Assembly (NCBI GenBank): GCA_013306675.1
Contig: JABLUY010000005.1
Coordinates: forward strand, 8,416 to 72,415
Source: Thraustochytrium sp. TN22
Taxonomy: Eukaryota; Sar; Bigyra; Thraustochytrida; Thraustochytriidae
Direction of reading: 5' to 3'
Length of the DNA stretch: 64,000 nt
Shown here: positions 39,805-49,003 of the stretch, piece by piece
How the letters are laid out: the number at the start of each line of letters is the position of its first letter
Position numbering within the stretch: the first letter of the stretch is position 1
Notes under the pieces: generated by a model
Seen by the model: the letters and a program-made list of their open reading frames with translations, nothing else
What the model was told of the DNA's origin: nothing
The model's database searches: none
Program-made: the position numbers and the translations under genes

Positions 39805-40206
39805 GTTTTTACTCTTTTGAGCACAGCGAAACAGCTTTGTCTTGTGTGTCCTGCGTCCGCGCTGCTTTGCTTTGCTTGGCTTTGCTTTGCTTTGCTTTCT
39901 TTCTTTCTTGAGGTCTTGCCTTGTGCAGCTCGACTCTGCGCAGCCCGACCGATGACGTCCAGTCGAGTGCGCTGGGCTATCTTCTTGGCGCGGACGCTCA
40001 CCACCGTGAAGGCCGCCGCCGCCACCGCCGCCGCCACGGCCGCCGCGCGGCGCTCGCCGCCACGCCACCACCGCACCGCAGAACCGAGACCGAGGGCGCG
40101 CGCGCGAGGGCGGGCGTGCGGGCGGGAGGGCGGGCGGACCGGGCCGGCGAGCGAGCGTGCGCAGCAGGGACGCCGCGCGAGCGCAGTCCTCCGTTCTCGC
40201 TGCACC
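39805..40206. promoter_or_regulatory. Intergenic region, NMD3 to SmF
   Basis: 402 bases with no gene. A TTTGC/TTTCT pyrimidine tract at about 39865-39910 follows the NMD3 stop. The rest is GC-rich and leads to the SmF start. Confidence 0.4.
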
Positions 40207-40678
40207 ATGGTACGTCGCAGCGCAGCATCATGCTGGATGGCTGCGCCGTCGCCGCCAACCGCGCGCCGGCGGGCGGCGCGCGGCGGCGCGGCGCGGCGCG
40301 CCGCCGCGAGCGGGCGGCGCATCGAGACAGAGACTGACGTGTGACGTTTCCGATCGCAGGCGAGCCTCTTGAACCCCAAGCCCTTCCTCACCGAGATGGT
40401 CGGCAAGGAGGTCATCGTCAAGCTCAAGTGGGGCGTACGTTTCATGACAGCGTCTTGCGCGTGCCATCGAGCCAAGCAGGAGACTGACCACACGCGCGCA
40501 GCACGAGTACAAGGGCCATCTCATCAGCTTCGACAGCTACTTTAACCTGCAGCTCGGCGGCACGCAGGAGTTCGTGAACGGCGCCTTTGAGGGCAGCATC
40601 GGTGAGGTGCTCATCCGCACCAACAATGTACTCTACGTCCGCCAGGTCCCAGAAGTCGATGACGCCGCGGCGGCCTGA
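40207..40678 (+). CDS. SNRPF: Small nuclear ribonucleoprotein SmF, three exons
   Basis: Exons 40207-40209, 40360-40434 and 40502-40678 join to an 84-residue Sm protein; human SmF has 86. It begins MASLLNPKPFLTEMVGKEVI and keeps the Sm1 region (VKLKWGHEYKGHLISFDSYFNLQL) and Sm2 region (GEVLIRTNNVLYVRQV). SmF is part of the seven-member Sm ring on U1, U2, U4 and U5 snRNAs, so it is itself a splicing component. Exon 1 carries only the ATG. Both introns (150 and 67 bases) start GTACGT, end CGCAG, and contain a CTGAC branch-point-like motif before the acceptor. No single uninterrupted frame encodes it; the structure is inferred from the match to the family. Confidence 0.93.
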
Positions 40679-41759
40679 CATGAGAAAGAAGCTGACTGCC
40701 TGCACATTCTTTGGCGCTGCCAGCCTCGGTTTGGGTTGACTCGGTCTCGGCATCGCCACGCCACGTAGGATACCGCCGCCACGCAAGATTGCAGGAGGAC
40801 GATGATGCGAAATGCTGCGCAGCACACGCCTCGTTTCCTCTCCGCCGCGCGCACATTGTTCTCTGTCATTGCGCGCTCGCGCCATAATCCGATCAGCTAA
40901 GAGTCCAAGAAAAGCAATCGCCGCCTGCAGCGACCTGGCTGGCGTGCTCTCACCACCCTTTCCTTCATGTGCTCCCGCTCCGCGCTGTGTCCCTTGTCCC
41001 TTTCGGCCGCCTTGCCGCATGCGCACTCCCCAGCTCCTCACTCGCCGCACGCAATCTCGTCCCGAAAACCCGTCTTTGCGGCCCGCCGCGCCTGCACCTC
41101 GACGCCCACCCTTCCCGCTCCCGCGTTCGCGCCGCTCTCGCGCCGCCCGCCCCGCGCTGCGCTGCCCTTGCTGCGCCGCGCTGCCCTTGCTGCCCTCTGT
41201 GCACAGCAAGCAGTCACAGCAACGCAGCGCAGAAAGTCCCGGGTCCCGCCACCCACCTCCTTCGCCGACCTCTCGCTCCAGCTCCACTTGGCAATTGGCA
41301 AAAGCTCGCTCTCGTCGGCGAGCTCGGGAAGGAGCCCGGGCACGTCGACGTCGTCGAGGTCCTGGCCGGAGCCGCGCGGTCCGCGCCGCCGCGCCGCCTG
41401 GCGCCGCCTGCCTGTTGAGCGCCTGCCTGTTATTGGCTGCCCGCCGGCGAACCCGGCAGGCCGAGCTCAGGCCGGCCGGCAGCGGCAGAGGCCGTTTGAC
41501 CCACCGCGCGCGCCCGGCCGCGGCTGGCAGACGCGCGCGTCGGCGAGCGGGCGCGGCAGCAGCGCGGCCCGCCGCCCGCAGGCGCGCGAGCGCGAGCCGC
41601 GAGCGGCGAGCGGCGGCGGCGAGCGGCGGCGGCGGCGCGAGCGCCGGAGAGCGGGCCAGACCGTGCTCGGAGACGGCCACGGCGAGCGCGCCAGCGCGGC
41701 GAGCACGCGGCGCGGCAGGGCGCGCCGCGCCGAGGGCGGGAGGGCGGCGGCAAGACAAG
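40679..41759. promoter_or_regulatory. Intergenic region and leader of the MST-like kinase
   Basis: 1.08 kb without a supported gene. The first 250 bases are the 3' flank of SmF. The remainder is very GC-rich, with long Arg/Ala/Pro-rich open frames on both strands that I read as compositional. The kinase frame stays open back to 40812, but no conserved sequence lies before 41760. Confidence 0.45.
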
Positions 41760-44159
41760 ATGCTGCAGCGGCTCGGGCTGCGCAGGAAGAAGTCCGCCTC
41801 GTCCAACACGGCGACGCTGCCCAAGCAGCAGCAGCAGCAGCAGCAAACGCAGTCGCAGTCGCAGTCGCAGTCGCAGTCGCAGCCGCAGCCGCAGCCGGCC
41901 AAGCAGCCGCTCAAAGAGCAGCAGGGCAATGTAGCGCCGAGCCCCGGCCCGTCGGACGGCGCCAAGCAGGAGCCGGAGCTCACGCAGGCGCACGAGCAGG
42001 GCGCGGCGCTCGAGGCCGCGTCGCAGGACGCCGTGGTGGCCAAGGTGCTCTCCGGCAAGGACGAGGCGGCCGCGGCCGCGCCGAGCGCAGCGGCCGCGCC
42101 GACCGCCGGAGCGACCACGGCCAAGGAGACCAAGTCCGAGGGCGACGCCAGCGACCGAGGCGCCAACGAGGCGGCGACGCAGATCCTGGCCGCCAGCTTC
42201 CCAATGCCGCCGCCGCTGCCGCGGCCCGAGGGCGGCGCGGCCGAGATGACCCGGACGCTGCCGCGGACCGGGCGCTCCACGAGCGACGCGCCCCACAAGA
42301 CGCTGCCGGCGCCGGCTGCGGGCGAGGCGCCCGCGCGCGGGCGGGCCTCCTCGTACGCGTCCGCCGTGCGCAAGGGGCTGGCGGCCGGCGACGGGGACGC
42401 GCCGCGCGGGAGCAACGGCAATGGCGGAGGTGTAAACAGGACAGACTCGCAGCAGGAGGCCAAGGGCGGCGAGGACGGGGATGAGGATGATGAGGATGAG
42501 GATGGGGGCGAGCCCTCGGGGCGCGGCGCCGACGACGACATCTTCGAGACGCTGCCCGTGAGCCTGGACGGTGCGCTACAGGCCAAGCACGATCAGCAGC
42601 AGCAGCAGCAGCAGCAAGGGCAGGGCCAGGAGGAGCAGGGCGACGCGCAGGCGCAGGGCGCGCCGGCCAAGTGGCGCGAGTCGACGCTCATGCAGAACCC
42701 GGAGGAGTTGTACGAGCTGCTGTCGGAGCTGGGCGAAGGCTCGTACGGGTCCGTGTACAAGGCGCGACACCGGCCGACGGGGCGGCTGTGCGCCATCAAG
42801 GTCGTACCGACAGAGGCGGAGGACACGGAGGAGCTTCGCAAGGAGATTGACTATTTGAAAAAGGGCAAGCACCACTTCGTGGTGGGCTACCACGGCAGCT
42901 ACCAGCAGGACGGCCACATCTGGATCATCATGGACCTCTGCGAGGCCGGCAGCATCTGCGACCTGATGCGCGCCACGCGCGCCACGCTCAACGAGGAGGA
43001 GATCCGCGCCATCACCGCGTGCATGCTGCTGGGCCTGCGGCACCTGCACGAGCAGCGCATGATCCACCGCGACATCAAGGCAGGCAACATCCTGCTCACG
43101 AACGACGGCTTCGCCAAGCTGGCGGACTTTGGCGTGTCCAAGCAGCTCAGCACCGTGCAGTCCAAGGCCGACACCACCATCGGCACGCCATTCTGGATGG
43201 CGCCCGAGGTCATCCAGGACGGCCGCTACAAGACCAACGCGGACGTCTGGAGCCTCGGCATCACGCTCATCGAGATGGCCGAGGGCGAGCCGCCCTTCAC
43301 CAACCTGCACCCGATGCGCGCGCTCTTTGTCATCCCCAAGAAACCGCCAGCGACCTTCAAGAACCCGGACCAATGGTCGCCCGACATGAATGACTTTCTC
43401 GCGCAGTGCCTCATCAAGGACCCCGACGCGCGCAAGTCCTGTGCAGAGCTGCTGCAGCATCCGTTTGTCAGGGGTGTGGCCAGCGAGCTCGACGCCGCCT
43501 GCCAGAACGGGACCATGCACGACACCGCCGTGGCGCGCACCATCTCCGGCCTCGTCAACGAGTGCCTGCCCATCATTGAGCGTCGCCGCAAGGAGCACGA
43601 GCAACGCGGCGAGGACGACGCTGACGCCGACGCCAGCGTCGCCGGGACTGTGCGCATGCCCGTCGACGGCACCCTCGCCAAGTCCTCCGTCCCGGGCACC
43701 ATCGCCATGCCGCGCGGTGGCGTCGACTCCACCGTTCGCATGGACGCCACCTTTCGCGTGCCCACCGGCACGCTCGCCGAGACCGGCGGCGACGGCACCG
43801 TCGCGCTCGACCAGCAGGCCTTTATGGACTACTTCAAGGGCACTGCAAAGGACGGCTTCACCCCGGACGCCGGCGGCACGCTCAAGTTCAACAACGGCAC
43901 CGCCAAGCTCGCCGGCGCCTCCGCCGGCTGCGCCGACACTGTGCGGCTCACGCCGGACGCCCTGCGCCTCGCCGGCCTCGCCGGCCTCGGCGCCGGCAAC
44001 ACCGACACCGTGCGTCTCGGCACCGCCAAGTTCGCCGGCACCGCCAAGATCTCTGGCACCCTGTGCGAGAGCGCCCTCGAGGCCGCCAACGCGGTCGCTG
44101 AGGAGGACGAGGTCGATCAGGACGGCGCTGGGGACGGCGACTTTATGAAGTACTTTTAG
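41760..44159 (+). CDS. MST/Hippo-type STE20 protein kinase lacking SARAH
   Basis: A 799-residue protein. The kinase domain (about 318-575) has GEGSYGS, Lys347, HRDIKAGN with Asp438, DFG at Asp456 and the activation segment GTPFWMAPEVI, closest to MST1/2 (STK3/4). The N-terminal 310 residues are low complexity (Gln/Ser, Ala, a Q run near 280) and probably disordered. After the kinase comes a linker with many Thr-hydrophobic motifs (GTVRMP, GTIAMP, STVRMD, DTVRL). MST linkers with phosphorylated Thr-Met motifs recruit MOB1. It also keeps AFMDYF, like SFLEYF of MST1. It ends GDGDFMKYF, which resembles the residues that open the MST SARAH domain, so the dimerising SARAH helix is absent. Start chosen at MLQRLGLRRKK. 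Confidence 0.88.
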   Translation: MLQRLGLRRKKSASSNTATLPKQQQQQQQTQSQSQSQSQSQPQPQPAKQPLKEQQGNVAPSPGPSDGAKQEPELTQAHEQGAALEAASQDAVVAKVLSGKDEAAAAAPSAAAAPTAGATTAKETKSEGDASDRGANEAATQILAASFPMPPPLPRPEGGAAEMTRTLPRTGRSTSDAPHKTLPAPAAGEAPARGRASSYASAVRKGLAAGDGDAPRGSNGNGGGVNRTDSQQEAKGGEDGDEDDEDEDGGEPSGRGADDDIFETLPVSLDGALQAKHDQQQQQQQQGQGQEEQGDAQAQGAPAKWRESTLMQNPEELYELLSELGEGSYGSVYKARHRPTGRLCAIKVVPTEAEDTEELRKEIDYLKKGKHHFVVGYHGSYQQDGHIWIIMDLCEAGSICDLMRATRATLNEEEIRAITACMLLGLRHLHEQRMIHRDIKAGNILLTNDGFAKLADFGVSKQLSTVQSKADTTIGTPFWMAPEVIQDGRYKTNADVWSLGITLIEMAEGEPPFTNLHPMRALFVIPKKPPATFKNPDQWSPDMNDFLAQCLIKDPDARKSCAELLQHPFVRGVASELDAACQNGTMHDTAVARTISGLVNECLPIIERRRKEHEQRGEDDADADASVAGTVRMPVDGTLAKSSVPGTIAMPRGGVDSTVRMDATFRVPTGTLAETGGDGTVALDQQAFMDYFKGTAKDGFTPDAGGTLKFNNGTAKLAGASAGCADTVRLTPDALRLAGLAGLGAGNTDTVRLGTAKFAGTAKISGTLCESALEAANAVAEEDEVDQDGAGDGDFMKYF

Positions 44160-44524
44160 AGAGAGAAAGAGAGACAGAAACGAGAAAAGAGAAATAAGAA
44201 ATGAGCCCTTGCCAACTGGTTTCCTGCTGTCCTTCGCGCTGCGCTGCGCTGTGCAGAGAAACGAGAAGTGAGAAATGAGCCCTTGCCAACTGGTTTCCTG
44301 CAGTCCTTCGCTGTGCTGCGCTCTGCAGAGAAACGGAAAAAGAGAAACGAGAAACGAGCCCTGCAATGGACCAGGCCCCGGGTCCAACCTACATGACATA
44401 ACTCAGTGTTGCGGGACAGAGACCATACAACTTCGAGCTAGCGTTCTCTGGAGGGTCACGCAGAGAGCGCGCACAGCGCCAACCTAGTAAGCGTGCAAAT
44501 TAAAACGGAGAGGACACATCTTTT
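44160..44524. repeat. 74 bp tandem repeat in convergent 3' flanks
   Basis: Just past the kinase stop, a unit containing GAGCCCTTGCCAACTGGTTT occurs at about 44203 and again at about 44277, a period of 74, with a partial third from about 44341. GA-rich GAGAAACGAG runs separate the units. The rest up to the convergent stop at 44525 shows no gene. Confidence 0.75.
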
Positions 44525-45619
44525 TTAGAGGCTGGCGTTGGTGGTCTTCTTGAGGGTCCAGTCGTAGTAGACGTTCACCGAAGTCTGGAGAAAGTCGCCA
44601 AAGGTCTGGCCGTCCTCGAGCCAGCGCAGTGCCAGCGGCGGCACCTCCTTGGAAGCACCGCGAACGATCTCGTCGCGCGAGACGCCGGACGGCGCGCGAA
44701 GCGGGAAGGTCGGCTTGGTGTCAATGAAGACCGGGAGCGAGACGCGTGCCACACTGGCGCCAGGCACGGCTGCGCCGCGCACGTAGTGCGGCGTAGCCTG
44801 CACGACGCCGCCCGTGATGATCTGCACGCACTCGCCCAGCTGCACCGCCATGCAGTCGTCGGGGATGATGACGTGCTGCTCGCGGCCGGCGCGGTCGATC
44901 ACATAGAGCCCGGACGAAGGGTCAGGGCTCTGGATGATTTCGCCCTGGTCATTCAGGTACAACTCGCCGGCCAGCGCCGTGAGGAAACCTGAGTCATTGT
45001 GCACGCCGATCCATGAGTCCCGCTTGCCGGCCGCCATCTGCTCGTCCGTGAGCGGGTAGTAGTAGAGCAGGCGGCCCTTGGCCTTGTCCGTGGCGGCCAT
45101 GGCCGCGCCCAGGTCCATGGAGTAGCCAGGCACGCGCGCCGCCGCAAGCTGGTCGATGCGCTTCGCCACCTCCACCGTGACGCTGTGCATGAGCGAGCCC
45201 ATGTGCTTGAGCGCCGGCTCCATTCCCGGCAGCGTCTCCTTGGGCGGCCACACGTTGCGCGGGTATGAAATCGGGTACTTGGCGCGCTCCTCCGGCGTGC
45301 CGGGCGTGTCTGTGAGCGGGTTGAAGTAGAAGCCCGCCTTGGCCAGGTCCGGCTCGTTGCCGATCTTCTCCTTGCCGCGCGACCAGCCGGCCTGGTACAT
45401 GCTCTCCTCGCTCTCCAGCGCGCGCAGCGCGTCCTCGTCCAGGTGCGCCAGCCGGTGCGCCTGCAGCAGCGCCTCGTTGCGCGCCTGCGCAAACCCGGGC
45501 ACGTTGCGCACGGCCATCACGCCCAGGCCGTCCGGCCCGTACGCGCGCTCCACCACGTCGCGCAGGTCGCACGCGCCGTCGCGCAGGGTCGCAAAGTCCA
45601 CCACCTCGAGCCGCGTCAT
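44525..45619 (-). CDS. 2-oxoglutarate/Fe(II)-dependent oxygenase, isopenicillin-N-synthase-like
   Basis: A 364-residue oxygenase of the IPNS/plant 2OG family. The iron ligands are visible: His207 and Asp209 in GVHNDSGFLTAL, and His278 in VVQATPHYVRG, followed about ten residues later by the Arg-x-Ser (VARVSLPVF) that binds the 2-oxoglutarate carboxylate. The N-terminal region resembles the DIOX_N part of the family, with VMAVRNVPGF as the opening strand. Such enzymes hydroxylate or desaturate small molecules; the substrate cannot be named here. The open frame runs upstream to 45886 through an Arg/Ala-rich stretch, but MTRLEVVDFATL begins the recognisable domain. Confidence 0.88.
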   Translation of the reverse strand: MTRLEVVDFATLRDGACDLRDVVERAYGPDGLGVMAVRNVPGFAQARNEALLQAHRLAHLDEDALRALESEESMYQAGWSRGKEKIGNEPDLAKAGFYFNPLTDTPGTPEERAKYPISYPRNVWPPKETLPGMEPALKHMGSLMHSVTVEVAKRIDQLAAARVPGYSMDLGAAMAATDKAKGRLLYYYPLTDEQMAAGKRDSWIGVHNDSGFLTALAGELYLNDQGEIIQSPDPSSGLYVIDRAGREQHVIIPDDCMAVQLGECVQIITGGVVQATPHYVRGAAVPGASVARVSLPVFIDTKPTFPLRAPSGVSRDEIVRGASKEVPPLALRWLEDGQTFGDFLQTSVNVYYDWTLKKTTNASL

Positions 45620-46500
45620 CGTGCTCGAGTGCTCGGAGTCGGGGCGCTCCTGGTCGCTGCCTCCACGGGCTCGCGCCACGGTCCGAGCGGGCCTTCGCGC
45701 GGGCCTCTGCGACGGCCTGGGCTCGCTCTGCTCGCTGCTCGCGCGCGCCAGGGCTCTGCTGGCAAGCCGCGTACGGTCTGTCGGTGCCCTGGCGCGGCTG
45801 GCGCGGCACGGAGGCGGCTCAAGGGCGGAGGATTCAGGGAAGCACCGCGAGTCCACGACCACAAGACCTTGCCAGTCGGCGGTCAAGGCGCGACGGTCAA
45901 GGCGCGAGCAACTTGGAGGTCATCGGGCGGCTGTGGATGCGGGCGGGGCGCGCCAACTGGTTGCTCGCTCCGAGCACGGAAAGGGGCTCTGGCAGCCAGC
46001 TCCGAGCGCAGCAGATGTGCCGCCGGCAGGGCACGCCGGGCACGGACACGCGCGACCTGCCAGCCAGGTGTGCGGTGCGGAGTCATGGTCACTGACAGTG
46101 CAGTGCGGACACAAAGTCGCCGTCGCCGTCGCTCTGGCTGGCTTGTAGGAAGCGGAGCTAGCTTCGAGCAGGATACGCACGGGAGCGACCAGCCCGCACG
46201 AGCTGCTCGGCAGCCTCGACTCTTTGCCGCACCGCACCGCGCCGCCGCACCGCACCGCCGACAGTGACATCGCTTGCGAAATTTTGCGTGCGCCGGCGAG
46301 CCGAGTGACGCCGCACTGGAGACCCCGCTTGACCGAGCTGCCAGTGCGTCACGGACCTCGCATCGAAACTTTACAGTTAGAGCGAGGCTGGGACGAGGCG
46401 CGGCGGCGAAGCTCGCGAGCTGCTCGAAAATGAGGCCAATCGGCATGCGCACCATGCGCACCACCATATCAGCGGCGCAGACCCTAGTGCGCGAACTTAC
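45620..46500. promoter_or_regulatory. Upstream region of the 2OG oxygenase
   Basis: No gene seen. It holds the oxygenase promoter and leader, then GC-rich sequence with a GTCACTGACAGTG motif near 46085-46097 and CCGCACCGC repeats at about 46229-46260. Confidence 0.4.
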
Positions 46501-46650
46501 GTAGCCACTCCGCGAGTCTCCGCGTCAGCATCGAACAGGTTTTCCGAGTCAAGTTGCTCGTGTTAGACTTATTTTTTTGTTGACGCGTCCGTATCGTTGT
46601 AGATCGCCCCGGTGGCGACCGTCCAGACCACCAGCGAGCGCGCCGGCGTC

Positions 46651-47400
46651 GATGAACGAGGAGCCTGAGGACGGTGACAGTACACCTCCGCGCAGACGAG
46701 TCCTCCTGCGGCCGAGGCGGCAAAGTACTTCCGCAGCGGTCAATCAGAGCAGCAAGAAGCCGCGCTCGACCAGCGACGTGATCTCTGTCGAGGCGGAGAT
46801 GAAGAAGATTTCTGAGCTGCGTGGTACAGGCCCTTTTGACGCGAGACCTGTCTCTCACAGCGCTCCACGTCTACTTTGGCGTCGTGCTTGACGCACGCCA
46901 GCGCATGGCCAAGCAGAATCGCAAGTTCCCAACCAAAGCTGTGGAGCGGGCCGCGGCGCTGCTCGGCATTGCGCAGGCAACCCTTCCCAAGATCGTGAAG
47001 AGGTGGTCCGACGCAGGCCCAGGCGAGCCAGCAGAAGGCCGTCTCGGCAGCCAAGCGCACGCAGAAGCAGACTTGCATGCCGATTGGCCTCGTTGTTGAG
47101 TCTACTTTGCCGTGCGAGATTATGTGCATGAGAAGTGCGCAGGGCACGAATGCGTAACGGGCGTCAGGTCACAGACTTCCTCATCGAGCAAGGATTCATG
47201 GACGTTGTGAGAGACGCTGCGACCGGCACTCCCAGCGCACTGCGTTTTGGACTTGGTAATGAGCGACATGACCGTGACCGTGACGGACTCCTGGAGGGAG
47301 GCTTGCTGACGATGCGGTCCGTGCAGACCTCGCCACGGAGCTTGCCAAGGCCCGTGCTGAGCTGGCCCGCCTTCCGGCGGAGCGCGAAGCGAAGCACTTA
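46651..47400 (+). pseudogene. Transposase-like DNA-binding fragment (Tc1/mariner-like), decayed
   Basis: The forward strand reads, in pieces in more than one frame, like the N-terminal part of a Tc1/mariner-type transposase. A helix-turn-helix-like stretch (FPTKAVERAAALLGIAQATL, about 46931-46990) is followed by VRDYVHEKCA (about 47109-47138) and GRQVTDFLIEQGFMDV (about 47159-47206, a different frame). No catalytic DDE core follows. A coiled-coil-like Leu/Glu/Arg stretch continues to about 47570. The composition is less GC-rich than in the neighbouring genes. It could instead be a broken host DNA-binding gene; the family call is tentative. Confidence 0.4.
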
Positions 47401-47755
47401 CCACCTGTAGAACAACGAGCACATGGACCAAAAGCGAGGACCTAGTCTCCATGGACAACATAACATGAAGCGCTCCATGGGCGAGCTCGGCGCGCTCGAG
47501 CGCGAGCTGCTCGAGCTCGAGCGCGAGCTGGCAGCGCTGGGCCGACGACGAGTCGCAGCGCTCCAGGACGCCATGTTCAAGCGGCAGCGCGCCGCCGCAC
47601 GGCAGCCTCGTGCGCACCGCCGGCGAGCGCAGCCTGCCTCTGGCCGCGGCCCACCGCCAGCTCCTCGCACACACCGCGCCGCCGAGGCCCAGCGCCGCGC
47701 CCGGCGCCTTTGACGCGCCCCGCCGGCGGCGCCGCGGCCCGCGCGATCGCTAGCC
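47401..47755 (+). other. Coiled-coil-like coding stretch of unknown origin
   Basis: A forward frame from about 47465 reads KRSMGELGALERELLELERE and on to about 47712, a heptad-rich Leu/Glu pattern. It follows the transposase-like fragment and may belong to it. The repeated GAGCTC/GAGCGC composition can create such a frame by chance, so I do not call a gene. Confidence 0.3.
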
Positions 47756-48105
47756 TGAGGTCCCGCTTGCGGAACGCTGACAGTGACTCTGGTACCAGGT
47801 TAACTTAGAATAGGCTAAAACTCACTGTCAGCGACGTGTGAATGAAACTTCTGAACCTGGAATCTCCAAGTTGCCATTGGTTGAACTTGAAGGAGGTCCC
47901 GCTTGCGGAACGCGGACGCTCGCGGGCCGCCACCGCCGCGCAAACTCTGACAGTGACTCCGACTCACTGTCAGTGACCGTGAAAGAAACTTCTGAAATCT
48001 TCAAGTTGCCATGGTTGGTTGAAAGCGCGCGCGCCGCACTGGCAGGAGGTCTCGCTTGCGGAACGCGAACGCTCGCGGGCCGCCGCTGCGCAAACTCTTA
48101 GTTGA
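47756..48105 (+). repeat. Three tandem diverged repeats with hairpins
   Basis: Copies begin at about 47756, 47892 and 48045 with GAGGTC(C/T)CGCTTGCGGAACGC. The first two contain AAACTTCTGAA and a CAAGTTGCCAT block. Copies one and two each hold an inverted pair: CTGACAGTGA at 47777-47786 with TCACTGTCAG at 47822-47831, and the same pair at 47947-47956 and 47964-47973. A related short hairpin lies at 48113-48127. The paired arms could form RNA or DNA stem-loops or be short terminal repeats of tiny non-autonomous elements. Confidence 0.75.
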
Positions 48106-49003
48106 TCATGGCACTGTCAGTGACAGTAGGGTAGGACCCTTATTACGGACCACCGATAAAATGAACCGAAATGCCGGAGCTGCCCGTGGCCTAGTAATCA
48201 CATAGGCCTTGCTAGGAGTTGCTGGTGAATGACGTTGCATAAAACCTTGAATTGGACCGACCGCGGTTGGATGCCGCCGGTGCGGTGGTAGGTTAGCGAC
48301 GCTCATGAAGCTCGTCACGAGTCACTTCAGGTGCTCCGAAAGTTCTGGCGCCAAACTCGTAGCGCAACTCGACAAGCACGGCGCTCGCCACAGACACAGA
48401 CCTTCGGAAGTTGGAGTCTTGTTTCAGTAATCCACTATTTCACCATATCATATATAGGGGTGCTATATACAAGAATAAGGTTTGTGATTGTCGGTCCATT
48501 TTAAAGGTGAAGGGCCTCGCCGGGCCCCTTTTTTTGCAGACTTCAATCAAACTTGTCGCACCCGCACCTTCACAATTTTCTTCACTTCAGGTTTTCTGCA
48601 CTCTGCCTTGGCGATGGCTTGCCCATCAGCAAGTGCCGGGTCTCGCGCGCGAAATTGCTGAAGCTAGGTTTTCTCCATTACGAAACCCGGTCCAAGTCGG
48701 AGTTCCTACCATAGACCTGAACAAAAGAAACTTCTGACTGAAAACTCCAAGTTGCGAAGCCTGCGCCACACTGGCAGGCCCGGCGGGCAGGCATTGCAGG
48801 TGAAGGCAGGCAGGCAGACCTGCAAGAGAACCTCGCCTCCCTGCACGCGCGCGAGGGGGGCGGGAGGCGCGTGAGCGAGGCGCGCGTGAGCGAGGCGCGC
48901 GTGAGCGAGGCGCGCGTGAGCGAGGCGCGCGTGAGCGAGGCGCGCGTGAGCGAGGCGCGAGGAGCGGCGGCCCGGCGCGGCGCGGCGCACGGCTGGGGCC
49001 AAC
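48106..49003. other. Accessory spacer with dispersed repeat and 15 bp minisatellite
   Basis: No gene seen. About 48100-48560 is less GC-rich and may hold the end of a decayed element. 48565-48715 aligns with the reverse complement of about 37430-37560 (dispersed repeat). About 48725-48755 repeats the AAACTTCTGA...CTCCAAGTTGC blocks of the upstream tandem units. 48868-48960 is a minisatellite of about seven 15-base units (GTGAGCGAGGCGCGC) in the leader of the next gene. Confidence 0.6.

Noticed and set aside
40442-42586. Reverse frame overlapping SmF and the kinase N-terminus
   Set aside because: Antisense to two supported genes; Ser/Ala-rich shadow.
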